A DNA stretch of 57,296 bases from Verrucomicrobiia bacterium (lineage in GTDB: Bacteria; Omnitrophota; Omnitrophia; Omnitrophales; Aquincolibacteriaceae), in assembly GCA_035495615.1 (NCBI GenBank), contig DATJFP010000035.1:1-57296 (forward strand), given 5' to 3'. The position numbers and the translations under genes were made by a program. The number at the start of each line of letters is the position of its first letter. Position 1 is the stretch's first letter. Positions 28,649-37,565 of the stretch are shown piece by piece. Under the pieces are notes generated by a model. It did no database searches and had not been told where the DNA came from. It saw only the letters and a list, made by a program, of their open reading frames with translations.

Positions 28649-31600
28649 CTATCTAATCTTAACTGCACCTTCACCCACCAGGCGATGCAGTTCTGTGAAC
28701 AGTTCCTCGGAGGTTTCGACCTTCAGTTCTTCGCCCGAATGAAGAACCGCCATTTGTCCCTTGGGATCGCGGAACCGCAAGTATACCGGTGTCATGCCTT
28801 TATGGCGCATGAGAAGGAGTTTGATGTCTTTCAGCGTCTCGGGTTCGAGTCCCGTCGTCACCAAATCGATGGAAACCATTTTCGTGAAACGCTTTTGCAC
28901 TTCGTTGAGCGAAACAATTTCTTCGGCAAGGATCTTGGGCGTATCGTCCCGCAGGTTGATCTTGCCCCGCACAAAAATCGCCGCGTCTTTATTGATGAGG
29001 CTCTGCGAATTTTTGTAAGTTTCGGGAAACACAACCACTTCGCAGGAACCGCTCAGATCCTGCATGTTCACGAATGCCATTTTGTCGCCCTTTTTCGTCA
29101 GGATTTCCTTGATGGAATCGACAATGCCGCCGAGCGTGACTTCTTCCTGGTCTTTGAACTGGCTCAGATTTTCCGTGGAAGCCGTCGCGTACGTGTCGAG
29201 CTGCTTCGCGTACTTCGAAAGCGGATGGGCGGTGACGTAAAAGCCCAGCAGTTCCCGTTCGTAGGCCAGCATCTGCGCTTCCGGCCATTCCGGAATGTCG
29301 GGCACGTCGTTCACCTGCTGTTCGAAATTCCCGTTTTCCTGCGCCCCGCCCGCCCCCGCCTGAAAAAAGGAAAGCTGGCCGAGAGTCTTGTCTTTTTGCG
29401 CGCTGGATCCCATTTGCAGGGCCCTGTCAATCAGCGCCATGAGCTGGGAACGTTTAAGCTTCCAGGCATCGAACGCGCCGGATTTGATCAGGCTTTCAAG
29501 CACCTTGCGGTTGCAGACGCGCAAATCGACGCGGCCCGTGAAATCAAAAAAGTTTTTGAACGGTCCGTCCTTTTCGCGGGCCGCGACGACGGAATCAATC
29601 GCGGTGGCGCCCACGTTCTTGACGGCCGCCAGCCCGAAGCGGATGTACGTCCCCGCGCAGGTGAATTCCGACCGGCTTTCATTCACCGACGGCGGCAGCA
29701 CGCTGATGCCCATTTTTTTACATTCCTCGATATAGCGCACGACCTTGTCCGTGTTGCCCATTTCCGAAGTAAGCAGCGCGGTCATGAATTCCACGGGATA
29801 ATGCGCCTTGAGGTACGCGGTCTGGTAAGAAATCAGCGCATACGCCGTCGAGTGGGATTTGTTGAAGCCGTAACCGGAAAAGTAATCGATCAGGTTCCAG
29901 ATTTTTTCCGCGATAGGTTTTTTGACGTCATGCTTCATCGCGCCTTCCAAAAAACCCTGTTTTTCCTTTTCCATGACCTCGGGAATCTTCTTACCGATGG
30001 CGCGGCGCAGGCTGTCGGCTTGCGCCAGCGAGAACCCGGCCATGTCGCTCACGATTTTCATGACCTGTTCCTGGTAAAGGATGACGCCGTAGGTCTCTTT
30101 CAGCGCGGACTCGAGAAGCGGATGGTCGTATTTGATGAGCGACGGCTTGTGCATGCGCTGGATGAAATCGTCCACCATGCCGCTGCCCAGAGGACCGGGA
30201 CGGTAGAGCGCCAAAAGCGCAACGATATGATCGAAGCAGGACGGCTTCATTTTTTTGAGCAGATCGCGCATGCCTGAACTTTCAAGCTGGAACACGCCCG
30301 CGGAAGTCGCCCGGCACAGCATCTCGTAGGTTTCCTTGTCGTCCCAGGAAAGCTCTTCGATCTTGAGCTCGATGCCGCGGGTCCTTTTCAAAATCTTGAT
30401 GGTCTGGTCGATCATGGTCAGCGTTTTCAGGCCGAGGAAGTCCATTTTGAGCAGGCCGATCTTTTCCAGATCTTTCATCGTGAATTGCGTGGAGACCTGC
30501 TCGTTGGCCTTGAAAAGCGGCACGTATTCGGTCAGGGGCCGGTCCGAGATGACGACGCCGGCCGCATGAGTCGACGCATGGCGGGCCAGGCCTTCGAGAG
30601 CCTTGGAGGTTTCGATCAGCTGATTCACGCGGCTGTCGGTTTCCATGAGCTCTTTGAGCTTGGGTTCTTTCTGGATGGCCTGGTTCAGCGTGATGTTGAG
30701 TTCCATGGGGATGAGCTTCGCGATCTTGTCCGTATCGGGAAAAGAAAATCCCATCACGCGGCCCACGTCGCGGACGGCAGCTTTTGCCGCCATGGTTCCG
30801 AACGTGATGATCTGCGCGACGTTGTCCGAGCCGTAACGGCGGCGCACGTAGTCGATGACCTCGTCGCGGCGCTCGTAGCAGAAGTCGATGTCGATATCGG
30901 GCATGCTGACGCGGTCGGGATTCAGGAAGCGCTCGAAGATCAGCCCGTTCTGGATGGGATCGACGTCCGTAATGCCGAGCACGTAGGCCACGAGGCTTCC
31001 CGCGGCCGATCCGCGGCCCGGGCCCACGGGAATGCCGTGATCTTTGGCGAAACGGATAAAGTCCCACACGATCAGGAAGTAGCCCGTATAGCCCATCTTG
31101 TTGATGACGCCCAGCTCATAGACCAGGCGGGCTTCATAACCGTCCGGGATTTTGCCGCCCGTGCGTTTGACGAGAAATTCCGCGCACAGTTCCTTTAAAT
31201 AGCCTTCCAGCGTCTTTCCGTCCGGCGGCTGGAAATGCGGCAGGTGGATTTTTTTGAAATCCAGCTCCAGGTTGCAGCGGTTGGCGATCTCGACCGTGTT
31301 CCTCAGCGCTTCGGGCATGTCCTTGAACAGCTTTTCCATTTCCTGTTCGGTTTTCAGGTAATACTGGTCGCCGGGATAGCGGAAACGGTTCGGCTCTTCG
31401 AGCGTGGCGCCGATGCCGATGCAGATCAGCGCGTCGTGGGCGCCGGCATCCTGGCGGTTGACGTAGTGGACTTCGTTGGTGGCCACAATGCCGATCTCCA
31501 TGGCCTTGGATAATTTCTGGTAGGCGGGCGCGAGCCGGAGCTCCGGGTCGAGGTTGTGGTTCATGAGCTCGAGAAAGAAATTTTCTTTTCCGAAAATGTC

Positions 31601-32098
31601 GCGGTATTCGCCGATTGCACGCGCAGCCTCGTCCGGCTGCTCATGCAGCACATAATGCGCGATTTCGCCGCGCAGGCCGCCGCTTAAGCCGATGAGGCCT
31701 TTGGAATGCTGCGCGAGCACGTCCTTGTCAATGCGGGGGCGGTAGTAAAAGCCTTCGAGGTAACCAATGCTGGAAAGTTTGAGAAGGTTTTTATAGCCTT
31801 CCATGTCGCGCGCAAGAAGCGTCAGAAAAAAGGAAGCTTCCTTGATGCCGTGCGTCTGTTTTTCGAAGCGGGACCCGGGCGCGACGTAGCCCGCCATGCC
31901 GATGACAGGCTTGACGCCCTGCTTCATGCACTGCGAATAAAAGTCGATGGCGCCGAAGAGGTTGCCGTTGTCGGTCATGGCCAGCGCGGGAAATTTCAGC
32001 TCCACGGCGCGGTGGACGAGGTCCGAGACCTTGCAGGTGGAATCCAGGAGGCTGTATTGCGTGTGGCAGTTTAAATGGACGAAATTCGCGTGCGGCAT
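28649..32098 (-). CDS. dnaE: DNA polymerase III alpha subunit (DnaE type)
   Basis: 1149 residues, the replicative polymerase. The N-terminal PHP domain has HLNCHTQYSLLDSTC. Polymerase motifs are VGPGRGSAAGSLVAYVLGIT and the catalytic MPDIDIDFCYERRDEVI, then ARHASTHAAGVVI, and the fingers/thumb including YQEQVMKIVSDMAGFSLAQAD and SGYGFNKSHSTAYALISYQTAYLKAHYPVEFM. A helix-hairpin-helix region, an OB fold (VTLGGIVDSIKEILTKKGDKMAFVNM) and a C-terminal tau-binding domain follow. GGAG precedes the ATG. It lies 67 bases after guaA, so replication and GMP synthesis are probably co-transcribed. Confidence 0.97.
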   Translation of the reverse strand: MPHANFVHLNCHTQYSLLDSTCKVSDLVHRAVELKFPALAMTDNGNLFGAIDFYSQCMKQGVKPVIGMAGYVAPGSRFEKQTHGIKEASFFLTLLARDMEGYKNLLKLSSIGYLEGFYYRPRIDKDVLAQHSKGLIGLSGGLRGEIAHYVLHEQPDEAARAIGEYRDIFGKENFFLELMNHNLDPELRLAPAYQKLSKAMEIGIVATNEVHYVNRQDAGAHDALICIGIGATLEEPNRFRYPGDQYYLKTEQEMEKLFKDMPEALRNTVEIANRCNLELDFKKIHLPHFQPPDGKTLEGYLKELCAEFLVKRTGGKIPDGYEARLVYELGVINKMGYTGYFLIVWDFIRFAKDHGIPVGPGRGSAAGSLVAYVLGITDVDPIQNGLIFERFLNPDRVSMPDIDIDFCYERRDEVIDYVRRRYGSDNVAQIITFGTMAAKAAVRDVGRVMGFSFPDTDKIAKLIPMELNITLNQAIQKEPKLKELMETDSRVNQLIETSKALEGLARHASTHAAGVVISDRPLTEYVPLFKANEQVSTQFTMKDLEKIGLLKMDFLGLKTLTMIDQTIKILKRTRGIELKIEELSWDDKETYEMLCRATSAGVFQLESSGMRDLLKKMKPSCFDHIVALLALYRPGPLGSGMVDDFIQRMHKPSLIKYDHPLLESALKETYGVILYQEQVMKIVSDMAGFSLAQADSLRRAIGKKIPEVMEKEKQGFLEGAMKHDVKKPIAEKIWNLIDYFSGYGFNKSHSTAYALISYQTAYLKAHYPVEFMTALLTSEMGNTDKVVRYIEECKKMGISVLPPSVNESRSEFTCAGTYIRFGLAAVKNVGATAIDSVVAAREKDGPFKNFFDFTGRVDLRVCNRKVLESLIKSGAFDAWKLKRSQLMALIDRALQMGSSAQKDKTLGQLSFFQAGAGGAQENGNFEQQVNDVPDIPEWPEAQMLAYERELLGFYVTAHPLSKYAKQLDTYATASTENLSQFKDQEEVTLGGIVDSIKEILTKKGDKMAFVNMQDLSGSCEVVVFPETYKNSQSLINKDAAIFVRGKINLRDDTPKILAEEIVSLNEVQKRFTKMVSIDLVTTGLEPETLKDIKLLLMRHKGMTPVYLRFRDPKGQMAVLHSGEELKVETSEELFTELHRLVGEGAVKIR

Positions 32099-32165
32099 AA
32101 AGCTCCGCTAAGGTCTGGATTTTTTGGAACTTACCTCAAGAGCCGGCGATTAGGATGGCCGGGGC

Positions 32166-33704
32166 TTACTCCCACTCGATCGTGGCCGGGGGTTTGCTCG
32201 AGATATCATAACACACCCGGTTGATGCCGCGCACCTCGTTGATGATGCCGTTGGAGATGCGGGTCAAGACGTTGTCCGGCAGGCGCGCCCAATCCGCGGT
32301 CATGCCGTCCAGCGAGGTCACGGCGCGGACGGCCGCGACGTTCTCATACGTGCGCTCGTCCCCCATCACGCCGACGCTCTTGATGGGAAGGAGGACAGCG
32401 AAAGCCTGCCAGGTCTTGCGGTAAAGCCCGGCACGCTTGATCTCGTCCATGACGATGCGGTCGGCCTGGCGCAGGACGTCGAGCCTTTCTTTCGTGACGT
32501 CACCGATGATGCGCACGGCAAGGCCGGGCCCGGGAAACGGCTGACGGTCCACGATTTCGGACTGCAGGCCGAGCGCGCGCCCGACTTCTCTCACTTCGTC
32601 TTTGAAGAGTTCGCGCAGCGGCTCGACAAGCTTGAACTTCATGTTGAGCGGAAGCCCGCCCACGTTGTGATGGCTCTTGATCATGCTGGTCGGGCCGCCG
32701 TGCACGGAAACGGATTCGATGACGTCCGGATACAACGTGCCCTGCGCGAGGAATGGCACCTTGCCCAGCTTCCTGGCTTCCTTCTGGAAAACCTCGATGA
32801 ACACGCGGCCGATGATCTTGCGCTTTTTTTCCGGGTCTTCGATGCCTGCGAGTTCGTTCAAGAAAGGCTTGGTCGCGTCCACGAAATGCAGGTTCATCTT
32901 GAAATGCTTCTGGAACGTATCGCGCACGCGCTGGGCCTCGCCCATGCGCAAGAGGCCATTGTCCACGAAGATACAGGTCAGCTGCTTGCCGATGGCCTTG
33001 TGGATGAGCACCGCGGCGACAGAAGAATCCACGCCGCCGGAAAGGCCGAGCACCACGCGCTCCTTGCCTACCTGCTGGCGGATGCGCGCGACGGACGACT
33101 TGATAAATGATTCCGCGGTCCAATCGCCTTTGAATTTGCAGATGCGGAAAAGGAAATTGGCCAGGAGCTTGGAGCCGAGCGGCGTATGCACGACTTCGGG
33201 ATGAAACTGAACGCCGTAAATCTTGCGCTGCGGGTTCGCGATGGCCGCGATCGGCGCGCTGGAGGTATGCGCGACGCGCACGAAATCCTTGGGAAGCCTG
33301 TCCAGCTTGTCGCCGTGGCTCATCCAGCAGGTCATCTTCTTCGGAAGCCCGTGGAAGAAATCTCCTTTGGAATCGATCGTGAGCTCGGCAAAACCGTATT
33401 CGCGCTTGGTCGACTTATGGACCTTCCCCTTCAACAGATGCGCGATGAGCTGCAGCCCGTAGCAAATGCCGAGGATCGGAATGCCGCCGTCAAAAATACG
33501 CGGGTCCGGCAGCGGCGCGTCCTTGGCATAAACGTTTGAAGGCGAGCCCGAAAGGATGATCGCGACGGGCTGATGGGAAAAGATCTGCTCGTACGAGGCG
33601 TGATACGGCAGGATGATGCAGAACACCTTGAGCTCGCGCACGCGGCGCGCAATGAGCTGGGTGTACTGCGAGCCAAAATCGAGGATGATCAGCGTCTGGT
33701 TCAT
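32166..33704 (-). CDS. guaA: GMP synthase (glutamine-hydrolysing)
   Basis: 512 residues, the usual length. It converts XMP to GMP. The N-terminal class I amidotransferase has nucleophile Cys in [14 protein letters not shown] and the His/Glu pair in [10 protein letters not shown]. The ATP-pyrophosphatase P-loop is [13 protein letters not shown]. The dimerisation domain ends PPATIEWE, the invariant C-terminus. The start lies 13 bases after guaB. Confidence 0.97.
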   Translation of the reverse strand: MNQTLIILDFGSQYTQLIARRVRELKVFCIILPYHASYEQIFSHQPVAIILSGSPSNVYAKDAPLPDPRIFDGGIPILGICYGLQLIAHLLKGKVHKSTKREYGFAELTIDSKGDFFHGLPKKMTCWMSHGDKLDRLPKDFVRVAHTSSAPIAAIANPQRKIYGVQFHPEVVHTPLGSKLLANFLFRICKFKGDWTAESFIKSSVARIRQQVGKERVVLGLSGGVDSSVAAVLIHKAIGKQLTCIFVDNGLLRMGEAQRVRDTFQKHFKMNLHFVDATKPFLNELAGIEDPEKKRKIIGRVFIEVFQKEARKLGKVPFLAQGTLYPDVIESVSVHGGPTSMIKSHHNVGGLPLNMKFKLVEPLRELFKDEVREVGRALGLQSEIVDRQPFPGPGLAVRIIGDVTKERLDVLRQADRIVMDEIKRAGLYRKTWQAFAVLLPIKSVGVMGDERTYENVAAVRAVTSLDGMTADWARLPDNVLTRISNGIINEVRGINRVCYDISSKPPATIEWE

Positions 33705-33717
33705 CGATTCGGTAAAA

Positions 33718-34878
33718 CTATTTGCCCATGCCCACGCGCTGCGCGGCCTGGAAGAGCTTGCCTTCGGTCCGGATCGCGGGGGCGATGACGATTTCGGTTA
33801 ACTGCATTTCGCGGATATTGTGAGCGCCGACATTGCCCATGCACGTGCGAAGGGCGCCGACGAGGTTCTGCGTGCCGTCATCCAGTTTCGCAGGACCGTA
33901 AAGAATTTCTTCGAGCGAGCCCGTCGTGCCGACCCGGATGCGCGTCCCGCGCGGCAGGTTGGCGTGCGGCGTGGCCATGCCCCAGTGGAAACCCTTGCCC
34001 GGAGCTTCCTTGGCGCGCGCAAAAGCGGAACCGACCATGACGGCGTCCGCGCCGCAGGCGAACGATTTGCAGATGTCGCCGCCGGTGGACATACCGCCGT
34101 CACCGATGATAGCGACGTAGCGGCGGGTCTTTTTAAAGTAAACTTCGCGGGCCGCCGCGCAGTCCGCAATGGAAGTGACCTGCGGGATGCCGAGGCCGAG
34201 CACGCCGCGGGAAGTGCATGCGGAACCGGGCCCAAGGCCGACGAGAATGCCCGCGCAGCCCGTTTCCATGAGTTCCAACGCCACGGTATACGTCACGCAG
34301 TTCCCGAGGATGACGGGAATCTTCATATATTTGCAGAACTTCTTGAAATCGATCGTCTTGTAGGCCTTGGATTCGTGCTTGGTGGTGGTCACGGTGGACT
34401 GCACCACGAAGATGTCCGCGCCTGAGTCCATGGCGATCTTGCCGTACTCTTCCGCGCGCTGTGGAATGCTGCTTACGACGCACGGGACTTTCGCCTTTTT
34501 GATTTCCTTGATGCGCTTGGAGATCAGATCTTTTTTAATCGGCTCGACATAGAGCTTCTGCACGAGGCGCGTGGCTTCTTCCGGCGAGGCCTTGGCGATG
34601 TTCGCCAGAATTTTTTCGCAGTTCTCGTAGCGCACGTAAATGCCTTCGAGGTTCAGCACCGCGATGCCGCCGAGCTTGCCCATGGCGACCGCGAACTTGG
34701 GGTCCACGACGCCGTCCATGGCCGAAGCGAAGAAAGGAATTTCGAATTTGCGGTCTCCCAGCTTGAAGCTGATGTCCACTTCGTCGGGATTGATGGTGAG
34801 GTCCCCGGGGACAAGGGCGATTTCGTCAAACCCGTAAGCGCGGCGGGCTTTGCGGTCGCGGCCAATAAAGACAGACAT
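33718..34878 (-). CDS. guaB: IMP dehydrogenase, GuaB3 type (no CBS domains)
   Basis: 386 residues, much shorter than classical IMPDH (~490) because the two CBS domains are missing. It converts IMP to XMP with NAD+, feeding guaA directly downstream. Seen are [21 protein letters not shown] near the N-terminus and the catalytic Cys loop [21 protein letters not shown] (classical GPGSICTTR). The phosphate-binding [27 protein letters not shown] and the flap region around [17 protein letters not shown] follow. The sequence type agrees with GuaB3 proteins of Actinobacteria and cyanobacteria. AGGAG precedes the ATG. No second guaB is seen here, so it may be the working IMPDH; this is inference. Confidence 0.88.
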   Translation of the reverse strand: MSVFIGRDRKARRAYGFDEIALVPGDLTINPDEVDISFKLGDRKFEIPFFASAMDGVVDPKFAVAMGKLGGIAVLNLEGIYVRYENCEKILANIAKASPEEATRLVQKLYVEPIKKDLISKRIKEIKKAKVPCVVSSIPQRAEEYGKIAMDSGADIFVVQSTVTTTKHESKAYKTIDFKKFCKYMKIPVILGNCVTYTVALELMETGCAGILVGLGPGSACTSRGVLGLGIPQVTSIADCAAAREVYFKKTRRYVAIIGDGGMSTGGDICKSFACGADAVMVGSAFARAKEAPGKGFHWGMATPHANLPRGTRIRVGTTGSLEEILYGPAKLDDGTQNLVGALRTCMGNVGAHNIREMQLTEIVIAPAIRTEGKLFQAAQRVGMGK

Positions 34879-35016
34879 GCCTTACTCCTTTTCTAAAATG
34901 GGTTGAAGCGTGTTGACGGGAGCATGCGGTTGAATGCGGGGGAGAAGGGCCCCGAAAACTTCAGAAACGGGGCTGCAAAAAGTGCTTTTTCGAACCGAAG
35001 GTGTTTCCATTGCCGT

Positions 35017-35045
35017 ATATTACAGAAACACTTTTTGCGTGTCAA
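35017..35045 (-). promoter_or_regulatory. Sigma70 promoter of guaB-guaA-dnaE with inverted repeats
   Basis: TTGACA (35045-35040), a 17-base spacer and TAATAT (35022-35017). The start near 35010 leaves a ~130-base leader. Two inverted repeats involve this site: GCAAAAAGTG/CACTTTTTGC (34975-34984 and 35029-35038) and GTGTTTC/GAAACAC (35001-35007 and 35024-35030), whose right arms fill the spacer. A C4G/CG4 hairpin lies in the leader (~34951-34973). These suggest a purine- or growth-linked repressor, not identified. Confidence 0.65.
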
Positions 35046-35093
35046 TCCCGCAGACAAGCGGATTTCGGCCGGGTTCGAGCCCGCAGTTGAGAC

Positions 35094-35122
35094 TTGAGAC
35101 GGGAAGGTTTTCGTGCTAGCTT
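35094..35122 (+). promoter_or_regulatory. Candidate promoter of the SurA-like gene
   Basis: TTGAGA (35094-35099), a 17-base spacer and TAGCTT (35117-35122) preceded by TGC as an extended -10. It is divergent from the guaB promoter. The same -10 hexamer occurs at the HU gene. Confidence 0.5.
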
Positions 35123-35143
35123 AGGCGCCTCGAAAGGTGGCTC

Positions 35144-36097
35144 ATGCTCGACATTTTACGGAAAAATACCAAGTCCATCATCTGGGTCGTGGTCGGCTCG
35201 TTCGTCCTCTGGGGCGCTTTCTCCGTCGGTTCCCAGTTCAGCAAGAAAGGCCGTTACGCGGGCCAGGTCTTCGGCAAGTCCGTCAGTTTCCAGGAGTTCA
35301 ATTCCTTTTTCCAGGCCGCCCAGACCTTCTCGTATTCCGAAGACCGCAGCCAGGATCCGGAGGTCCTCCGTCACAAGGCCTGGCAGAACCTCATTTATTC
35401 GCGCGAGGCCAAGCGCGAGCACATCAGCGTTTCCGATGATGAAGTGCGCCAGGAGCTCCAGCAGCTGCTCGCGGTGCACGGCCTGCAGAATCCTACCCCG
35501 CAGATGTACCGCCGCTGGCTCAAGGCCACGCTGCGCCTCGAGCCCCGTCAGTTCGAAAGCCAGCTGCGCGAAATGATCCGCGTCCAGAAACTGGTCAGCC
35601 GCGTCATGCAGCAGCCGGTCAAAGAGCCTTCGGAACAGGACCTGCACGACCTATACCTCATGGACGAGCAGCACCTGACGGGCGAAGCCGTTCTTTTCAA
35701 CACGCTCGAAGAAGCCCAGACTTTCCAATCCCAGGCCGTGGACGAGACGGGCTGGCAGAAAGTCGTGAAGGACCATTCGTACGTCGTGGTGCCCGCCAAA
35801 AACCTGCCGCTCACCGAGCTCAACCGCCTGTGGCAGATTCCGAAAGAAAATGTCCTGGCGCTTTTCGCCCTTCCCAAAGGAAGCGTTTCCGATCCCCTTC
35901 CGGTGGAAGGCAAGTATGCGGTTTTCCTGGTTCAGGACAAAGTCGCCGTGGATCCTTCGGCCCTGACGCCGGAAAAGCAGGCCGAAACCAAAGAGAAGGC
36001 CCTGAAGATCCTGAAAAAGCAGGTTTTTTTCGCGTGGCACCTGAACCTCATGCAGCGGGCCAAGCTCCGGGATTTCGCTCACGACGAAACGGAATAA
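35144..36097 (+). CDS. SurA/PpiD-like membrane-anchored periplasmic chaperone
   Basis: 317 residues. A short basic N-terminus and one membrane segment (residues ~11-30, SIIWVVVGSFVLWGAFSVG) anchor it with the rest outside. Residues ~35-165 match the SurA N-terminal/PpiD chaperone domain (GQVFGKSVSFQEFNSFFQAA, a helical region with DDEVRQEL and a long helix). The C-terminal half (~175-300) looks like a degenerate parvulin PPIase region (FNTLEEAQTFQSQ, FALPKGSVSDPLPVEGKYAVFLVQDK), with the substrate-pocket motif not clear. It probably helps envelope proteins fold. AGGTGG lies upstream of the ATG. It is one of only two plus-strand genes here. Confidence 0.8.
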   Translation: MLDILRKNTKSIIWVVVGSFVLWGAFSVGSQFSKKGRYAGQVFGKSVSFQEFNSFFQAAQTFSYSEDRSQDPEVLRHKAWQNLIYSREAKREHISVSDDEVRQELQQLLAVHGLQNPTPQMYRRWLKATLRLEPRQFESQLREMIRVQKLVSRVMQQPVKEPSEQDLHDLYLMDEQHLTGEAVLFNTLEEAQTFQSQAVDETGWQKVVKDHSYVVVPAKNLPLTELNRLWQIPKENVLALFALPKGSVSDPLPVEGKYAVFLVQDKVAVDPSALTPEKQAETKEKALKILKKQVFFAWHLNLMQRAKLRDFAHDETE

Positions 36098-36172
36098 CCG
36101 TTAAGTTCGCGTCCGCCGGGCCGATCTTAAACAAAAATTATTTATCCGATCTGCCAACGTTGAGGAGTCCTC

Positions 36173-36493
36173 ATGAGACTATTCGCCCTTCTTCTCTGCG
36201 TCCTTCTAACTGTCGCGGGCTGCGGTAAAACCAAAGAAAACCATCCGGACAACGGCGTCAAGACCACGTACTTCTTCAAAGGCGGGCCCATGAAGTCCGA
36301 ACAGACTTATAAAAACGGACAGCTGAACGGCGTGAGCACCACGTATTACAAATCGGGTGTCGTGCGAAGCGAGACGGAATACAAAGATGGGCAGATCCAC
36401 GGGACCGTCAAGCGGTATGCGGTCAATGGACAATTGGCCGGAGAGGCCAAGTGGGAAAACGGCAAGCAGGTTTCTGAGAAACGTTACCAGTAG
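36173..36493 (+). CDS. YwqK/MORN-like repeat lipoprotein
   Basis: 106 residues. The signal peptide ends in a lipobox VAGC with Cys at 17. The remainder has four imperfect YxNGxxxGxxxxY units (FKGGPMKSEQTY, YKNGQLNGVSTTY, YKSGVVRSETEYKDG, GQIHGTVKRYAVNGQLAGE), the MORN_2 / YwqK pattern. The YwqK label 'antitoxin' in databases is not evidence of a toxin-antitoxin role, and no toxin partner is seen. GAGGAG precedes the ATG. It follows the SurA-like gene by 75 bases and ends at a hairpin. Confidence 0.75.
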   Translation: MRLFALLLCVLLTVAGCGKTKENHPDNGVKTTYFFKGGPMKSEQTYKNGQLNGVSTTYYKSGVVRSETEYKDGQIHGTVKRYAVNGQLAGEAKWENGKQVSEKRYQ

Positions 36494-36518
36494 GGGGCAG
36501 CAAGCTTCGCTTGTCCCC
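36493..36518. terminator. Hairpin between convergent lipoprotein and suf genes
   Basis: GGGG (from 36493) pairs with CCCC (36515-36518), with inner CAAGC/GCTTG around a TTC loop. It is followed on the plus strand by TGTTTAAAT. The T-run is weak, but its place between convergent genes suits a bidirectional terminator. Confidence 0.55.
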
Positions 36519-36521
36519 TGT

Positions 36522-37565
36522 TTAAATCGAAATCACTTCCCTGATTTCGGGAATGACTTGTTTCAGGCGATTCTCGATCCCCATCTTCAGCGTCATGATC
36601 GAGCTGGGACATGAGCTGCACGCGCCCCGAAGCAAAAGCCTGACCACCCCATTGTCGTAGCTGTCGAAAACAATATCCCCGCCGTCGCGCGCGACCGCCG
36701 GACGGATTTCGTCGTCGATGATCTGCTTGATCTTCTGGTCGATCTCGCTGCCCGCGCCCGGACCAAAAGTTTCGGCCGCGGCCGAAGGCTCGACGATCTC
36801 GCGCCCGGAAGCCAGGAAGGCCTTGAACGTGTCCACGACTTTCGGGACCAGCGGCGGCCATTCGTCTTCGGCTTTCTTCGTGACCGTGATGAAATTCTTG
36901 CCGATCAAAACTCCCGCGACACCCTGACCAAAAAGCTCGGCGGCCAGTTTGGAATGCTTGGCGCTGTCCGGCGTGGAAAAGTTGTAAGTCCCCTCGTCCA
37001 CCAGCTCGCGGCTCACGAGAAACTGCAGCGAGTTCGGGTTGGGCGTCACCTGCACGGAAATATGCAGGTCATGATCGTCCATCGTGGTCTTCACGCCTTT
37101 GAACGACGTCTTCCCTCCCTGCTCCGCGTCTTTCAGCGCGTCCTGCAGCGCGTGCCAGATCAGCGTGGCGCATTTGACGCGCACGGGAAATTCCTTCACG
37201 CCTTCGAAAATGCTCATGCGGTCCACGCTCTTGCGCAGCGTGTCACCCACGCGGTCCTGCGTCATGAGGGCGAGAAAGTTATCCGCCAGCTGCTGGACCT
37301 CTTCCATGGCTTTGCCCTTGACGAGCGTCGTCATGATCGAGGCGCTGGATTTCGAAATGGCGCAGCCCGCGCCGACAAAACCCAGGTCCTGCACGATGCC
37401 GTCCGCGTCCATTTTCAGGTAGAGATGATAATCGTCGCCGCAAAGCGGGTTCACGCCGTGCGAATACTGCGTGGCGTCCGGGACTTCGCGGAAATTTCTC
37501 GGACGGCGGTTGTGGTCCAGGATGACTTCCTGATACAGCCCCTGAAGCTTCGGTTCCGGAATCAT
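36522..37565 (-). CDS. Fused Fe-S scaffold/carrier: SufU + Nfu_N + Nfu_C
   Basis: 347 residues with three domains. Residues 1-150 are a SufU/IscU-type scaffold with conserved Cys at 42 (PLCGDDY), 68 (GAGCAISKSSAS) and 132 (VKCATLIWHAL), with the insertion between Cys 2 and 3 typical of SufU. Residues ~168-258 match the Nfu N-terminal domain (VTPNPNSLQFLVSRELVDEGTY, LFGQGVAGVLIGKNFITVTK, W..LVPKVVDTF). Residues ~273-347 are the NifU C-terminal domain with C316-x2-C319 (GACSSCPSS). It should accept sulfur from SufS, build a cluster and deliver it onward. This is not the NifU order (IscU-ferredoxin-Nfu). It overlaps sufS by 4 bases. Confidence 0.88.
   Translation of the reverse strand: MIPEPKLQGLYQEVILDHNRRPRNFREVPDATQYSHGVNPLCGDDYHLYLKMDADGIVQDLGFVGAGCAISKSSASIMTTLVKGKAMEEVQQLADNFLALMTQDRVGDTLRKSVDRMSIFEGVKEFPVRVKCATLIWHALQDALKDAEQGGKTSFKGVKTTMDDHDLHISVQVTPNPNSLQFLVSRELVDEGTYNFSTPDSAKHSKLAAELFGQGVAGVLIGKNFITVTKKAEDEWPPLVPKVVDTFKAFLASGREIVEPSAAAETFGPGAGSEIDQKIKQIIDDEIRPAVARDGGDIVFDSYDNGVVRLLLRGACSSCPSSIMTLKMGIENRLKQVIPEIREVISI

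Noticed and set aside
36173-36493. A toxin-antitoxin pair, from YwqK 'antitoxin' naming
   Set aside because: The product is a lipoprotein with MORN-like repeats and no toxin gene is adjacent.
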